The position numbers and the translations under genes were made by a program. This document shows, in pieces, positions 6,899-12,628 of a DNA stretch of 14,169 nucleotides. Below the pieces are notes generated by a model, which saw only the letters and a list, made by a program, of their open reading frames with translations, ran no database searches and had not been told where the DNA came from. Source of the DNA: JBFKUL01 sp041635755 (lineage in GTDB: Bacteria > Pseudomonadota > Gammaproteobacteria > Burkholderiales > SG8-39); NCBI GenBank assembly GCA_041635755.1, contig JBFKUL010000057.1:1-14169 (forward strand), in the 5' to 3' direction. Each line of letters starts with the position of its first letter. The stretch's first letter is position 1.

Positions 6899-6915
6899 TT
6901 GCCCCACGAGGGCAA
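6899..6915 (+). promoter_or_regulatory. Inverted repeat in the ppsA leader (hairpin or operator)
   Basis: TTGCCC, five bases (CACGA), then GGGCAA form a perfect 6-bp inverted repeat. It can be read as a small stem-loop at the start of the ppsA mRNA or as a protein-binding palindrome. GAGGGCAA occurs at 6908-6915 and again at 6922-6929, where GAGG also serves as the likely Shine-Dalgarno eight bases before the ATG at 6934. The left arm could therefore pair with either copy, and pairing with the second would hide the ribosome-binding site. A regulatory role is inference only. Confidence 0.4.
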
Positions 6916-6933
6916 CCACAAGAGGGCAAGCAG

Positions 6934-9321
6934 ATGTACGTCGCGTGGCTCAAAGATCTGCGCTTGACCGACATCGACAAGGTCGGCGGCAAGAACGCCT
7001 CGCTGGGCGAGATGATTGCCGGTCTCGCCAAGGCGGGGCTGCGGGTCCCCGGAGGGTTTGCTACCACCGCCGCCGCGTACCGCGCCTTCCTCGCGGCGGA
7101 CGGGTTGGACAAGCGCATCGCCGAGCGGCTTGCCCGACTCGATCCGAAGGATGTTCGGGCACTTGCGGAATGCGGATCGGAAATCCGTGGATGGATCGAA
7201 GACGCCCCGTTTCCCAAGGATGTTGAATCATCTATTACTGAACATTATCAATTACTTGAAAAAGAATACTCACAATCTACTTCATTTGCAGTTCGTTCGT
7301 CGGCGACGGCCGAGGATTTGCCGGACGCCTCGTTTGCTGGGCAGCAGGAGACGTTCCTCAATATTCACGGCGTCGAGAACGTGCTCGAAGCGATTCGTCA
7401 CGTGTTCGCGTCGCTGTACAACGATCGGGCGATCTCCTACCGGGTTCATCAGGGGTTCGAGCATGGCGCGGTGGCGCTATCGGCCGCAGTCCAGCAGATG
7501 GTGCGCAGCGACCGGGGCGCGAGTGGGGTCATGTTCACGCTTGACACCGAGTCGGGGTTTCGCGACGTGGTGTTCATCACCTCCGCCTACGGCCTGGGCG
7601 AAATGGTGGTGCAGGGCGCCGTCAATCCCGATGAGTTCTACGTACACAAGCCGACGCTCGCGCAGGGTAAGCCTTCGATCGTGCGACGCAGTCTGGGCAG
7701 CAAGCAGCAGAAAATGGTGTTCGCCGAGCACGTCACTGCGGGACGCTCGACGCAGGTGCTGGAGGTCGACGAGCCCGAACGCAACACATTCTCGCTAACG
7801 GACACAGACGTGCTCGAGCTCGCACGCATGGCGGTGGCAATCGAAAACCATTACGGGCGTCCAATGGATATCGAGTGGGGCAAAGACGGGGTCGATGGCA
7901 CACTGTACGTGCTGCAGGCGCGTCCGGAAACGGTCAAGTCGCGCAAGCGCGAATCCGAACAGCGTTTCACGCTCAAGGGAAGTTCGAAGGTGCTGGTCAG
8001 CGGACGCGCCATCGGTCACAAGATCGGCATAGGCAAGGTGCGGCTGGTGTCCGATGCTTCACAGATGGACCGCGTCAAGGAAGGGGACGTGCTCGTCACC
8101 GATATGACCGACCCGAACTGGGAGCCGGTCATGAAGCTCGCCGCGGCCATTGTGACAAACCGAGGCGGGCGCACCTGCCACGCGGCGATCATCGCGCGCG
8201 AACTTGGCATCCCTGCCGTCGTCGGCTGCGGCGACGCGACCGACACGCTCAAGGATGGCAAGCCGGTCACCGTATCCTGTGCCGAAGGCGATACCGGCAA
8301 CGTCTATGAGGGTAAGCTCGAGGTGGAGATCTCGACCACCGAGTTCGGGGAATTACCACCGATTCCCGTGAAGATCGCGATGAACGTCGGCAATCCACAA
8401 CTCGCCTTCGATTTCGCGCAGTTGCCGAACGACGGCGTCGGGCTGGCACGGCTCGAGTTCATCATCAATAACGAGATTGGCGTGCATCCACGCGCCTGCA
8501 TCGAGTATCCGGCGCTGCCGGCCAAGCTCAAGGGCGAAGTCGAGGCCGCAACGCGCGGCTACGCCGACCCCAGGACATTCTTCAAGGAACGCATGGTCGA
8601 GGGCGTGGCCACCATCGCCGCCGCGTTCTGGCCCAAGCCGGTGATCGTCCGGTTGTCGGATTTCAAGTCGAACGAATACAAGAAGCTCATCGGCGGCGAG
8701 CGTTACGAGCCGGACGAGGAGAACCCGATGCTCGGTTTTCGCGGCGCTGCGCGCTACGTGGCGCCGGCTTTTCGAGAATGCTTCGAGCTAGAGTGCTCCG
8801 CAATGCTCAAGGTGCGCGATGTGCTCGGCCTGACCAATGTCGAGCTGATGGTGCCATTCGTTCGCACGATCAAGGAGGCGCGCGACGTTGTGGCGCTTCT
8901 GGAGAAGAACGGCTTGCGCCGCGGGGAGAAGGGTCTGCGCATCGTGATGATGTGCGAGCTGCCTTCGAATGCGGTGCTGGCAGACGCGTTTCTGGAGTTC
9001 TTCGATGGATTCTCGATCGGCTCCAACGACCTGACCCAGTTGACCCTCGGGCTCGATCGCGATTCCGGCCTTGTGGCGGACACTTTTGACGAGCGCGATG
9101 CCGCCGTCAAAGTCCTGCTCTCGATGGCGATCCGCGCGTGCCGCAAGCAGGGAAAATACGTCGGAATCTGCGGACAGGGTCCCTCGGACCATCCCGACCT
9201 CGCCCGATGGCTCATGAATGAGGGCATCGAAAGCCTGTCGCTCAACCCCGACACGGTGGTCAGCACCTGGCTGGCGCTCGCCGGGAACCCGGCGGTCACC
9301 GTGCCTGCCATGGTGGACTGA
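6934..9321 (+). CDS. ppsA: Phosphoenolpyruvate synthase
   Basis: Makes PEP from pyruvate and ATP, releasing AMP and phosphate, for gluconeogenesis in the cytoplasm. The 795 residues compare with 792 in E. coli. Domains in order: N-terminal ATP-grasp (KVGGKNASLGEM near residue 17; FAVRSSATAEDLPDASFAGQQET around 118-140), the swivelling phosphohistidine domain with catalytic His416 in GGRTCHAAIIAREL, and the C-terminal PEP/pyruvate-binding TIM barrel with GSNDLTQLTLGLDRD and GICGQGPSDHPDLA, which contains the active-site Cys. The Thr two residues before His416 (R-T-C-H) is the expected PpsR target. The ATG at 6934 has GAGG eight bases upstream. Anomaly: codons at 7219-7296 are strongly AT-rich, unlike the rest of the gene, while the frame and motifs stay intact. 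It is divergent from ppsR and ends six bases before the opposing smpB. Confidence 0.97.
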   Translation: MYVAWLKDLRLTDIDKVGGKNASLGEMIAGLAKAGLRVPGGFATTAAAYRAFLAADGLDKRIAERLARLDPKDVRALAECGSEIRGWIEDAPFPKDVESSITEHYQLLEKEYSQSTSFAVRSSATAEDLPDASFAGQQETFLNIHGVENVLEAIRHVFASLYNDRAISYRVHQGFEHGAVALSAAVQQMVRSDRGASGVMFTLDTESGFRDVVFITSAYGLGEMVVQGAVNPDEFYVHKPTLAQGKPSIVRRSLGSKQQKMVFAEHVTAGRSTQVLEVDEPERNTFSLTDTDVLELARMAVAIENHYGRPMDIEWGKDGVDGTLYVLQARPETVKSRKRESEQRFTLKGSSKVLVSGRAIGHKIGIGKVRLVSDASQMDRVKEGDVLVTDMTDPNWEPVMKLAAAIVTNRGGRTCHAAIIARELGIPAVVGCGDATDTLKDGKPVTVSCAEGDTGNVYEGKLEVEISTTEFGELPPIPVKIAMNVGNPQLAFDFAQLPNDGVGLARLEFIINNEIGVHPRACIEYPALPAKLKGEVEAATRGYADPRTFFKERMVEGVATIAAAFWPKPVIVRLSDFKSNEYKKLIGGERYEPDEENPMLGFRGAARYVAPAFRECFELECSAMLKVRDVLGLTNVELMVPFVRTIKEARDVVALLEKNGLRRGEKGLRIVMMCELPSNAVLADAFLEFFDGFSIGSNDLTQLTLGLDRDSGLVADTFDERDAAVKVLLSMAIRACRKQGKYVGICGQGPSDHPDLARWLMNEGIESLSLNPDTVVSTWLALAGNPAVTVPAMVD
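7219..7296 (+). other. AT-rich codon-usage island inside ppsA
   Basis: Twenty-six consecutive in-frame codons, GAT at 7219 to CGT at 7294-7296, end in A or T except one (TAC). G+C over 7221-7290 is 19 of 70, about 27%, in a gene that is otherwise clearly GC-rich with mostly G/C third positions. Both edges are sharp: the codons before are gac gcc ccg ttt ccc aag and those after are tcg tcg gcg acg gcc gag. The encoded stretch (from DVESSITEHYQ to STSFAVR) is plausible PEP synthase sequence running into the conserved VRSSATAED motif. It looks like a short tract from a low-GC ppsA, by recombination or by chimeric assembly. Confidence 0.85.
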
Positions 9322-9327
9322 TGCGGC

Positions 9328-9774
9328 TCAGGATCGCGCGCGCAGCAGCTTCTGCTTCTCGCGGTCCCACTCGCGGTCGCGCTCGCTTGCCCGCTTGTCG
9401 TGCTTGAGCTTGCCTCGCGCAAGGGCGATCTCGATCTTGATGCGTCCCTTACTGTAGTGGAGATCGAGCGGAATGAGGGTGTAGCCGCGCTGCTCGACCT
9501 TGCCGATCAAGCGGCGGATCTCTTCCGCGCGCAGCAGCAGCTTGCGGGTGCGCGTGGGGTCGGGCTGGATATGCGTGGAAGCGGTCGGAAGCGCGCTGAT
9601 GTGCGCGCCGATCAGCCACAAGGCATCGTCCTTGACGATCACAAAGGCGTCATTGATCTGCGCGCGCCCGGCGCGGATCGCCTTGACTTCCCAGCCCTCG
9701 AGCACGAGGCCGGCTTCGTAGCGATCCTCGACGAAATAGTCGTGGAACGCCTTGCGGTTTTGGACGATGGACAT
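9328..9774 (-). CDS. smpB: SsrA (tmRNA)-binding protein SmpB
   Basis: Binds tmRNA and brings it to stalled ribosomes for trans-translation. The 148 residues have the family layout: N-terminal IVQNRKAFHDYFVEDRYEAG, the beta-barrel with LEGWEVKAIRAGRAQINDAF, LIGAHISAL, KGRIKIEIALARGKLKHDKR, and a basic, charged C-terminal tail (residues about 128-148, RASERDREWDREKQKLLRAR) that mimics mRNA in the decoding centre. I chose the ATG at 9774; an upstream in-frame start at 9843 would overlap ratA and add unrelated sequence. No Shine-Dalgarno is visible. A candidate extended -10 promoter lies 18 bases upstream. It is divergent from ratA, a common betaproteobacterial arrangement, and its stop is six bases from the opposing ppsA stop. 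No ssrA gene is in the window. Confidence 0.96.
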   Translation of the reverse strand: MSIVQNRKAFHDYFVEDRYEAGLVLEGWEVKAIRAGRAQINDAFVIVKDDALWLIGAHISALPTASTHIQPDPTRTRKLLLRAEEIRRLIGKVEQRGYTLIPLDLHYSKGRIKIEIALARGKLKHDKRASERDREWDREKQKLLRARS

Positions 9775-9792
9775 GGTGCGAAACGGGCGGGG

Positions 9793-9801
9793 ATTGTAAC
9801 A
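9793..9801 (-). promoter_or_regulatory. Candidate smpB extended -10 promoter
   Basis: The minus strand reads TGTTACAAT, that is TG-N-TACAAT, an extended -10 element with 5 of 6 matches in the hexamer, 18 bases upstream of the smpB ATG. No -35 is apparent, which an extended -10 can tolerate. It lies in the 44-bp gap shared with ratA; I see no convincing ratA promoter there. Confidence 0.4.
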
Positions 9802-9818
9802 GTGCGGGAACGACGACG

Positions 9819-10262
9819 ATGAAAAAAGTCGCCCGCTCGGCAATCGTCGAGCATTCGACCAACCAGATGTACGCGCTGGTCGAAGATATCGAGGCCTATC
9901 CGCGTTTCCTGCCTTGGTGCGCCGGCAGTGAAGTCATCGAGCGCGGCCCCGACCGGACCGTGGCAACCTTGAAGGTTGGATTCAAGGGTGTGCGCCAATC
10001 GTTTACCACGGAGAACGCAAATCGGGAAGGCGAGTCGATCGAGATGCGCCTCGTAAAAGGGCCGTTCAAGCGATTCGCTGCACGGTGGAGGTTTCATCCG
10101 CTCGCCGAGCATGCGGCGCGCATCGAGTTCACCCTGGAGTTCGAATTCGCCAATCGCGTGCTTGCGAAGCTGCTTGAGCCAGTATTCGAGCATATCGCCG
10201 ACACGATGGTTCAGGCGTTCACGCGCCGGGCAGACGAAGTGTATGGCGAAGCTGCTCGTTGA
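9819..10262 (+). CDS. ratA: RatA family START-like protein (Coq10 homologue)
   Basis: A 147-residue single-domain protein of the polyketide cyclase/START superfamily (COG2867). Hallmarks are VEHSTNQMYALVEDIEAYPRFLPWC near the N-terminus and the FKRFAARWRFHPL and FEFANRVLAKLLEPVF segments near the C-terminus. The E. coli homologue RatA was reported to block association of ribosomal subunits, while the mitochondrial homologue Coq10 binds ubiquinone and supports respiration. The bacterial role is therefore unsettled, and the widespread conservation favours a ubiquinone-related housekeeping role. The start is ATG 9819, with only weak purine-rich sequence (GGGAACGACGACG) upstream. The 3' end overlaps rnfH by 20 bp, so the pair is probably coupled. 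It is divergent from smpB. Confidence 0.9.
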   Translation: MKKVARSAIVEHSTNQMYALVEDIEAYPRFLPWCAGSEVIERGPDRTVATLKVGFKGVRQSFTTENANREGESIEMRLVKGPFKRFAARWRFHPLAEHAARIEFTLEFEFANRVLAKLLEPVFEHIADTMVQAFTRRADEVYGEAAR

Positions 10263-10524
10263 AGTAATCTATGCACGGCCAGAGGCCGCGGACCGGGTCA
10301 GCCTTGAGCTGAGCGATGGCGCCACAGCGCGCGAGGCATTGGCTGCGTCAGGGTTGCTGGAGCGGCACCCCGAGTTGCGTCTGGACGTTCCGGTGCTGGG
10401 GGTTTTCGGCCGCCAGGTGCGACCGGAGCAGCCGCTCGCCGACGGCGACCGGGTAGAGGTCTATCGAGCACTCGTTGCCGATCCGAAAGCGGCGCGCCGC
10501 CTACGCACGCAGAGCAAACGCTAG
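10243..10524 (+). CDS. rnfH: RnfH family ubiquitin-like protein (RatB)
   Basis: A small 93-residue beta-grasp protein of the RnfH/UPF0125 family, recognised from the N-terminal AKLLVEVIYARPE, the central LDVPVLGVFGRQV and the C-terminal DGDRVEVYRALVADPKAARRLR. Its biochemical function is not established. The name comes from an association with rnf genes in Rhodobacter, and in E. coli the homologue is called RatB because it sits next to RatA. The ATG at 10243 lies 20 bp inside the end of ratA in another frame and gives the expected MAKLLVEV start; an earlier ATG at 10111 is rejected because the extra residues are antilogous to ratA. The stop is four bases from the opposing DUF4124 gene. Confidence 0.9.
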   Translation: MAKLLVEVIYARPEAADRVSLELSDGATAREALAASGLLERHPELRLDVPVLGVFGRQVRPEQPLADGDRVEVYRALVADPKAARRLRTQSKR

Positions 10525-10528
10525 AACT

Positions 10529-11011
10529 CTATTTGCACCACGACGCGACTGCATCGCGCGCTTTGGCCGTTTCCTGCACACGCTGTGCATCGTCGAGGTA
10601 GAAGCGCTCGCCTTTCGCGTCGCTGCGCGCAATGCGTTGCCCGCTTTCCAGGGTGGACAGCATTTCGCGGGCGCGCGCGCAGTTCTCCTTGCGCTCGTCC
10701 GCCTCGCGCTGCGCCTGCTCCGATTTTGCAGCCGCTTCCTGTGCTTCCTTGACACGGCGTCGGAACTCGACCTCCTGCTCTGCAGGGGTGAGCGGCCCTT
10801 TCTTTGCGTCCTTTGCCGAATCGCCCGTCGCGGGTGCAGTCGATGCGGAGGCCGGGGCAGGCGGGGGGGACAGCGGCGTTGCCTGAATGCCCACGGGCGG
10901 CCGATCGCTATAGCGCGTTCGGCCGTCCTTGTCGACCCATTTGTAAAGCTGCGCGTGCGAAGAAACCGCGAACACCGCCGCCGCCAAACCCGCTGCCCAT
11001 GTTGCCCTCAT
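10529..11011 (-). CDS. Exported DUF4124 domain protein
   Basis: A 160-residue protein of unknown function. Residues 1-20 are a probable Sec signal peptide (MRATWAAGLAAAVFAVSSHA) with cleavage expected after Ala20, so the mature protein is probably periplasmic. Residues 22-38 (LYKWVDKDGRTRYSDRP) are the typical DUF4124 motif. A proline/alanine-rich linker (about 45-65) follows, then a highly charged helical, probably coiled-coil segment rich in Ala, Glu, Lys and Arg (about 75-120) and a C-terminal part with two Cys (in ENCARA and ASWCK) that could form a disulfide. The ATG at 11011 is preceded by GGGAG at good spacing, which decides against the upstream in-frame start at 11104. It is divergent from guaB; DUF4124 genes at this place are common in betaproteobacteria. 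Confidence 0.88.
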   Translation of the reverse strand: MRATWAAGLAAAVFAVSSHAQLYKWVDKDGRTRYSDRPPVGIQATPLSPPPAPASASTAPATGDSAKDAKKGPLTPAEQEVEFRRRVKEAQEAAAKSEQAQREADERKENCARAREMLSTLESGQRIARSDAKGERFYLDDAQRVQETAKARDAVASWCK

Positions 11012-11116
11012 AGCGTCTCCCGAATGGCCCGATTCCAGGCTCAACGCGCGAGGCGCCGCCCCGGACGACATGGCGACGCTATCGGCTTTCCCCTTTTGCG
11101 TCAACGCGCGGCATCA

Positions 11117-11131
11117 GAGCCCAGTAGGCTC
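11117..11131. promoter_or_regulatory. Palindrome in the guaB promoter (possible operator)
   Basis: GAGCC, five bases (CAGTA), then GGCTC form a perfect 5-bp inverted repeat that ends three bases before the guaB TATAAT. It occupies the spacer and the end of the -35 position, where a bound repressor would block RNA polymerase. The arms are short, so chance is possible. Confidence 0.3.
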
Positions 11132-11134
11132 GCG

Positions 11135-11158
11135 TATAATGCGTCTTTGCGTGAAAGG
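11135..11158 (+). promoter_or_regulatory. guaB -10 box and ribosome-binding site
   Basis: A perfect TATAAT (11135-11140) lies 24 bases before the guaB ATG, with no recognisable -35 box at 16-18 bp. Transcription should begin near 11147. AAAGG at 11154-11158, six bases before the ATG at 11165, is a good Shine-Dalgarno and fixes the guaB start. Confidence 0.6.
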
Positions 11159-11164
11159 TAAACC

Positions 11165-12625
11165 ATGCGCGTGATCCAGAGGGCGCTCACGTTCGATGAC
11201 GTCCTTCTCCTTCCCGCCCACTCTCGCGTCCTGCCGCGTGAAGTTTCCCTGAAAACCCGATTCACCCGCAAACTCGAGCTGAACATCCCGCTGGTGTCCG
11301 CCGCCATGGACACCGTGACCGAAGCACGCCTCGCCATTGCCATTGCCCAGGAAGGCGGGCTCGGCATCGTGCACAAGAATTTCACGCCAAAGGCACAGGC
11401 CGCGGAAGTGGCAAAGGTCAAGCGCTTCGAGTCGGGGGTGCTGCGTGACCCGATTACCATTCCTCCGGACATGACGGTGCGCGACGTGATTGCGCTTACC
11501 AAGCTGCACAAAATTTCCGGGGTACCGGTCGTCAAGGCCGGCAAGGTGGTTGGCATCGTTACCAACCGCGACTTGCGCTTCGAGTCTCAGCTCGACCAGC
11601 CTGTCAGGGCGATCATGACACCGCAGAAGCGCCTGGTCGTGGTCAAGGAAGGCGCGCCGCGCGAAGAGGCACTTCATCTCATGCATAAGCACCGCTTGGA
11701 ACGGGTGCTGGTGGTGGATGACGAGTTCCGTCTGAAGGGCCTGGTCACGGTCAAGGACATCCTGAAAGAGACCGAGCACCCGAATGCGTGCAAGGACCTG
11801 CATGGCAAGCTGCGCGTCGGGGCCGCTGTGGGCGTGGGCGAGGGCACCGAGGAGCGCGTCGAGGCGCTGGTAGGGGCCGGCGCCGACGTGCTGGTCGTCG
11901 ACACGGCGCACGGTCATGCGCAGGGCGTGCTCGACCGGGTCAAGTGGGTGAAGAAGAATTTTCCGAACGTTGAGGTGGTCGGTGGCAACGTCGGCACGGG
12001 AGATGGCGCGCGGGCATTGCTGGACCACGGCGCGGACGGCGTCAAGGTCGGCATCGGCCCGGGCTCGATCTGCACCACCCGGATCGTTGCCGGCGTGGGT
12101 GTGCCGCAGATTACCGCGATCCAGAACGTGGCAGAGGCGTTGAAGGATAGCGAGGTACCGCTGATCGCCGATGGCGGCGTGCGCTACTCGGGCGACATCG
12201 CGAAGGCGCTCGCCGCTGGGGCGCATGCGGTCATGCTGGGCTCGCTTTTCGCAGGCACCGAGGAATCGCCCGGCGACATCGAGCTCTTCCAGGGCCGTTC
12301 CTACAAATCCTACCGCGGTATGGGATCGCTCGGCGCAATGCAAAAAGGCGCGGCGGACCGATATTTTCAGGATTCGGAGATGAACGTGGACAAACTGGTC
12401 CCGGAAGGCGTCGAGGGACGCGTGCCGTACAAGGGCAGCGCGCTGAATGTGATCGATCAGCTGCTCGGTGGCGTGCGGGCGAGCATGGGCTATACCGGAT
12501 GCGGATCGATCGGTGAGTTGCGCACCCGGGCACAGTTCGTCGAGATCACGTCGGCGGGAATACGCGAGTCGCACGTGCACGACGTGCAGATCGTCAAGGA
12601 AGCACCGAACTACCGCGTCGAGTAA
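11165..12625 (+). CDS. guaB: Inosine-5'-monophosphate dehydrogenase
   Basis: Oxidises IMP to XMP with NAD+, the first committed step of GMP synthesis in the cytoplasm. The 486 residues compare with 488 in E. coli. The N-terminal part of the barrel (ALTFDDVLLLPAHS) is followed by two CBS domains (about 95-205, with MTVRDVIALTKLHKISGVPVV and MHKHRLERVLVVDDEF). The barrel then resumes with the catalytic loop GPGSICTTRI (Cys303, matching E. coli Cys305), IADGGVRYSGDIAKAL, and the mobile flap region containing SYRGMGSLGAM. The ATG is set by a Shine-Dalgarno six bases upstream. It lies three bases before guaA, so the pair is surely one operon. CBS domains in this family bind purine nucleotides and tune activity. 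Confidence 0.98.
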   Translation: MRVIQRALTFDDVLLLPAHSRVLPREVSLKTRFTRKLELNIPLVSAAMDTVTEARLAIAIAQEGGLGIVHKNFTPKAQAAEVAKVKRFESGVLRDPITIPPDMTVRDVIALTKLHKISGVPVVKAGKVVGIVTNRDLRFESQLDQPVRAIMTPQKRLVVVKEGAPREEALHLMHKHRLERVLVVDDEFRLKGLVTVKDILKETEHPNACKDLHGKLRVGAAVGVGEGTEERVEALVGAGADVLVVDTAHGHAQGVLDRVKWVKKNFPNVEVVGGNVGTGDGARALLDHGADGVKVGIGPGSICTTRIVAGVGVPQITAIQNVAEALKDSEVPLIADGGVRYSGDIAKALAAGAHAVMLGSLFAGTEESPGDIELFQGRSYKSYRGMGSLGAMQKGAADRYFQDSEMNVDKLVPEGVEGRVPYKGSALNVIDQLLGGVRASMGYTGCGSIGELRTRAQFVEITSAGIRESHVHDVQIVKEAPNYRVE

Positions 12626-12628
12626 CGC

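Larger units (their letters stand above)
11012..11164. promoter_or_regulatory. Divergent control region between the DUF4124 gene and guaB
   Basis: At 153 bp this is the longest gap in the window. Besides the guaB promoter it holds a weak minus-strand candidate for the DUF4124 gene (TTGACG at 11104-11099, 17-base spacer, TAGCGT at 11081-11076, 3 of 6). It also holds the 10-bp direct repeat TCAACGCGCG at 11041-11050 and 11101-11110, exactly 60 bp apart. I see no RNA gene or further ORF in it. Confidence 0.5.

Noticed and set aside
6836..6919. GTG start at 6919 extending ppsR by 28 codons
   Set aside because: No Shine-Dalgarno, no family similarity in the added residues, and it would swallow the ppsR/ppsA promoter region.
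7219..7296. The AT-rich patch as an internal promoter, intein or insertion
   Set aside because: The encoded residues fit the normal PEP synthase alignment length and run straight into the conserved motif, so nothing has been inserted. The protein is 795 residues, as expected.
9344..9356. AGCAG-CTT-CTGCT stem near the ppsA/smpB junction as a terminator
   Set aside because: The 5-bp stem with a 3-base loop lies inside the smpB coding end and has no T-run after it on either strand.
9819..10524. ratA-rnfH as a toxin-antitoxin (RatA/RatB) defence module
   Set aside because: The names come from one E. coli report. The pair is broadly conserved beside smpB, RatA is a Coq10/START homologue, and nothing here indicates a mobile toxin-antitoxin system.
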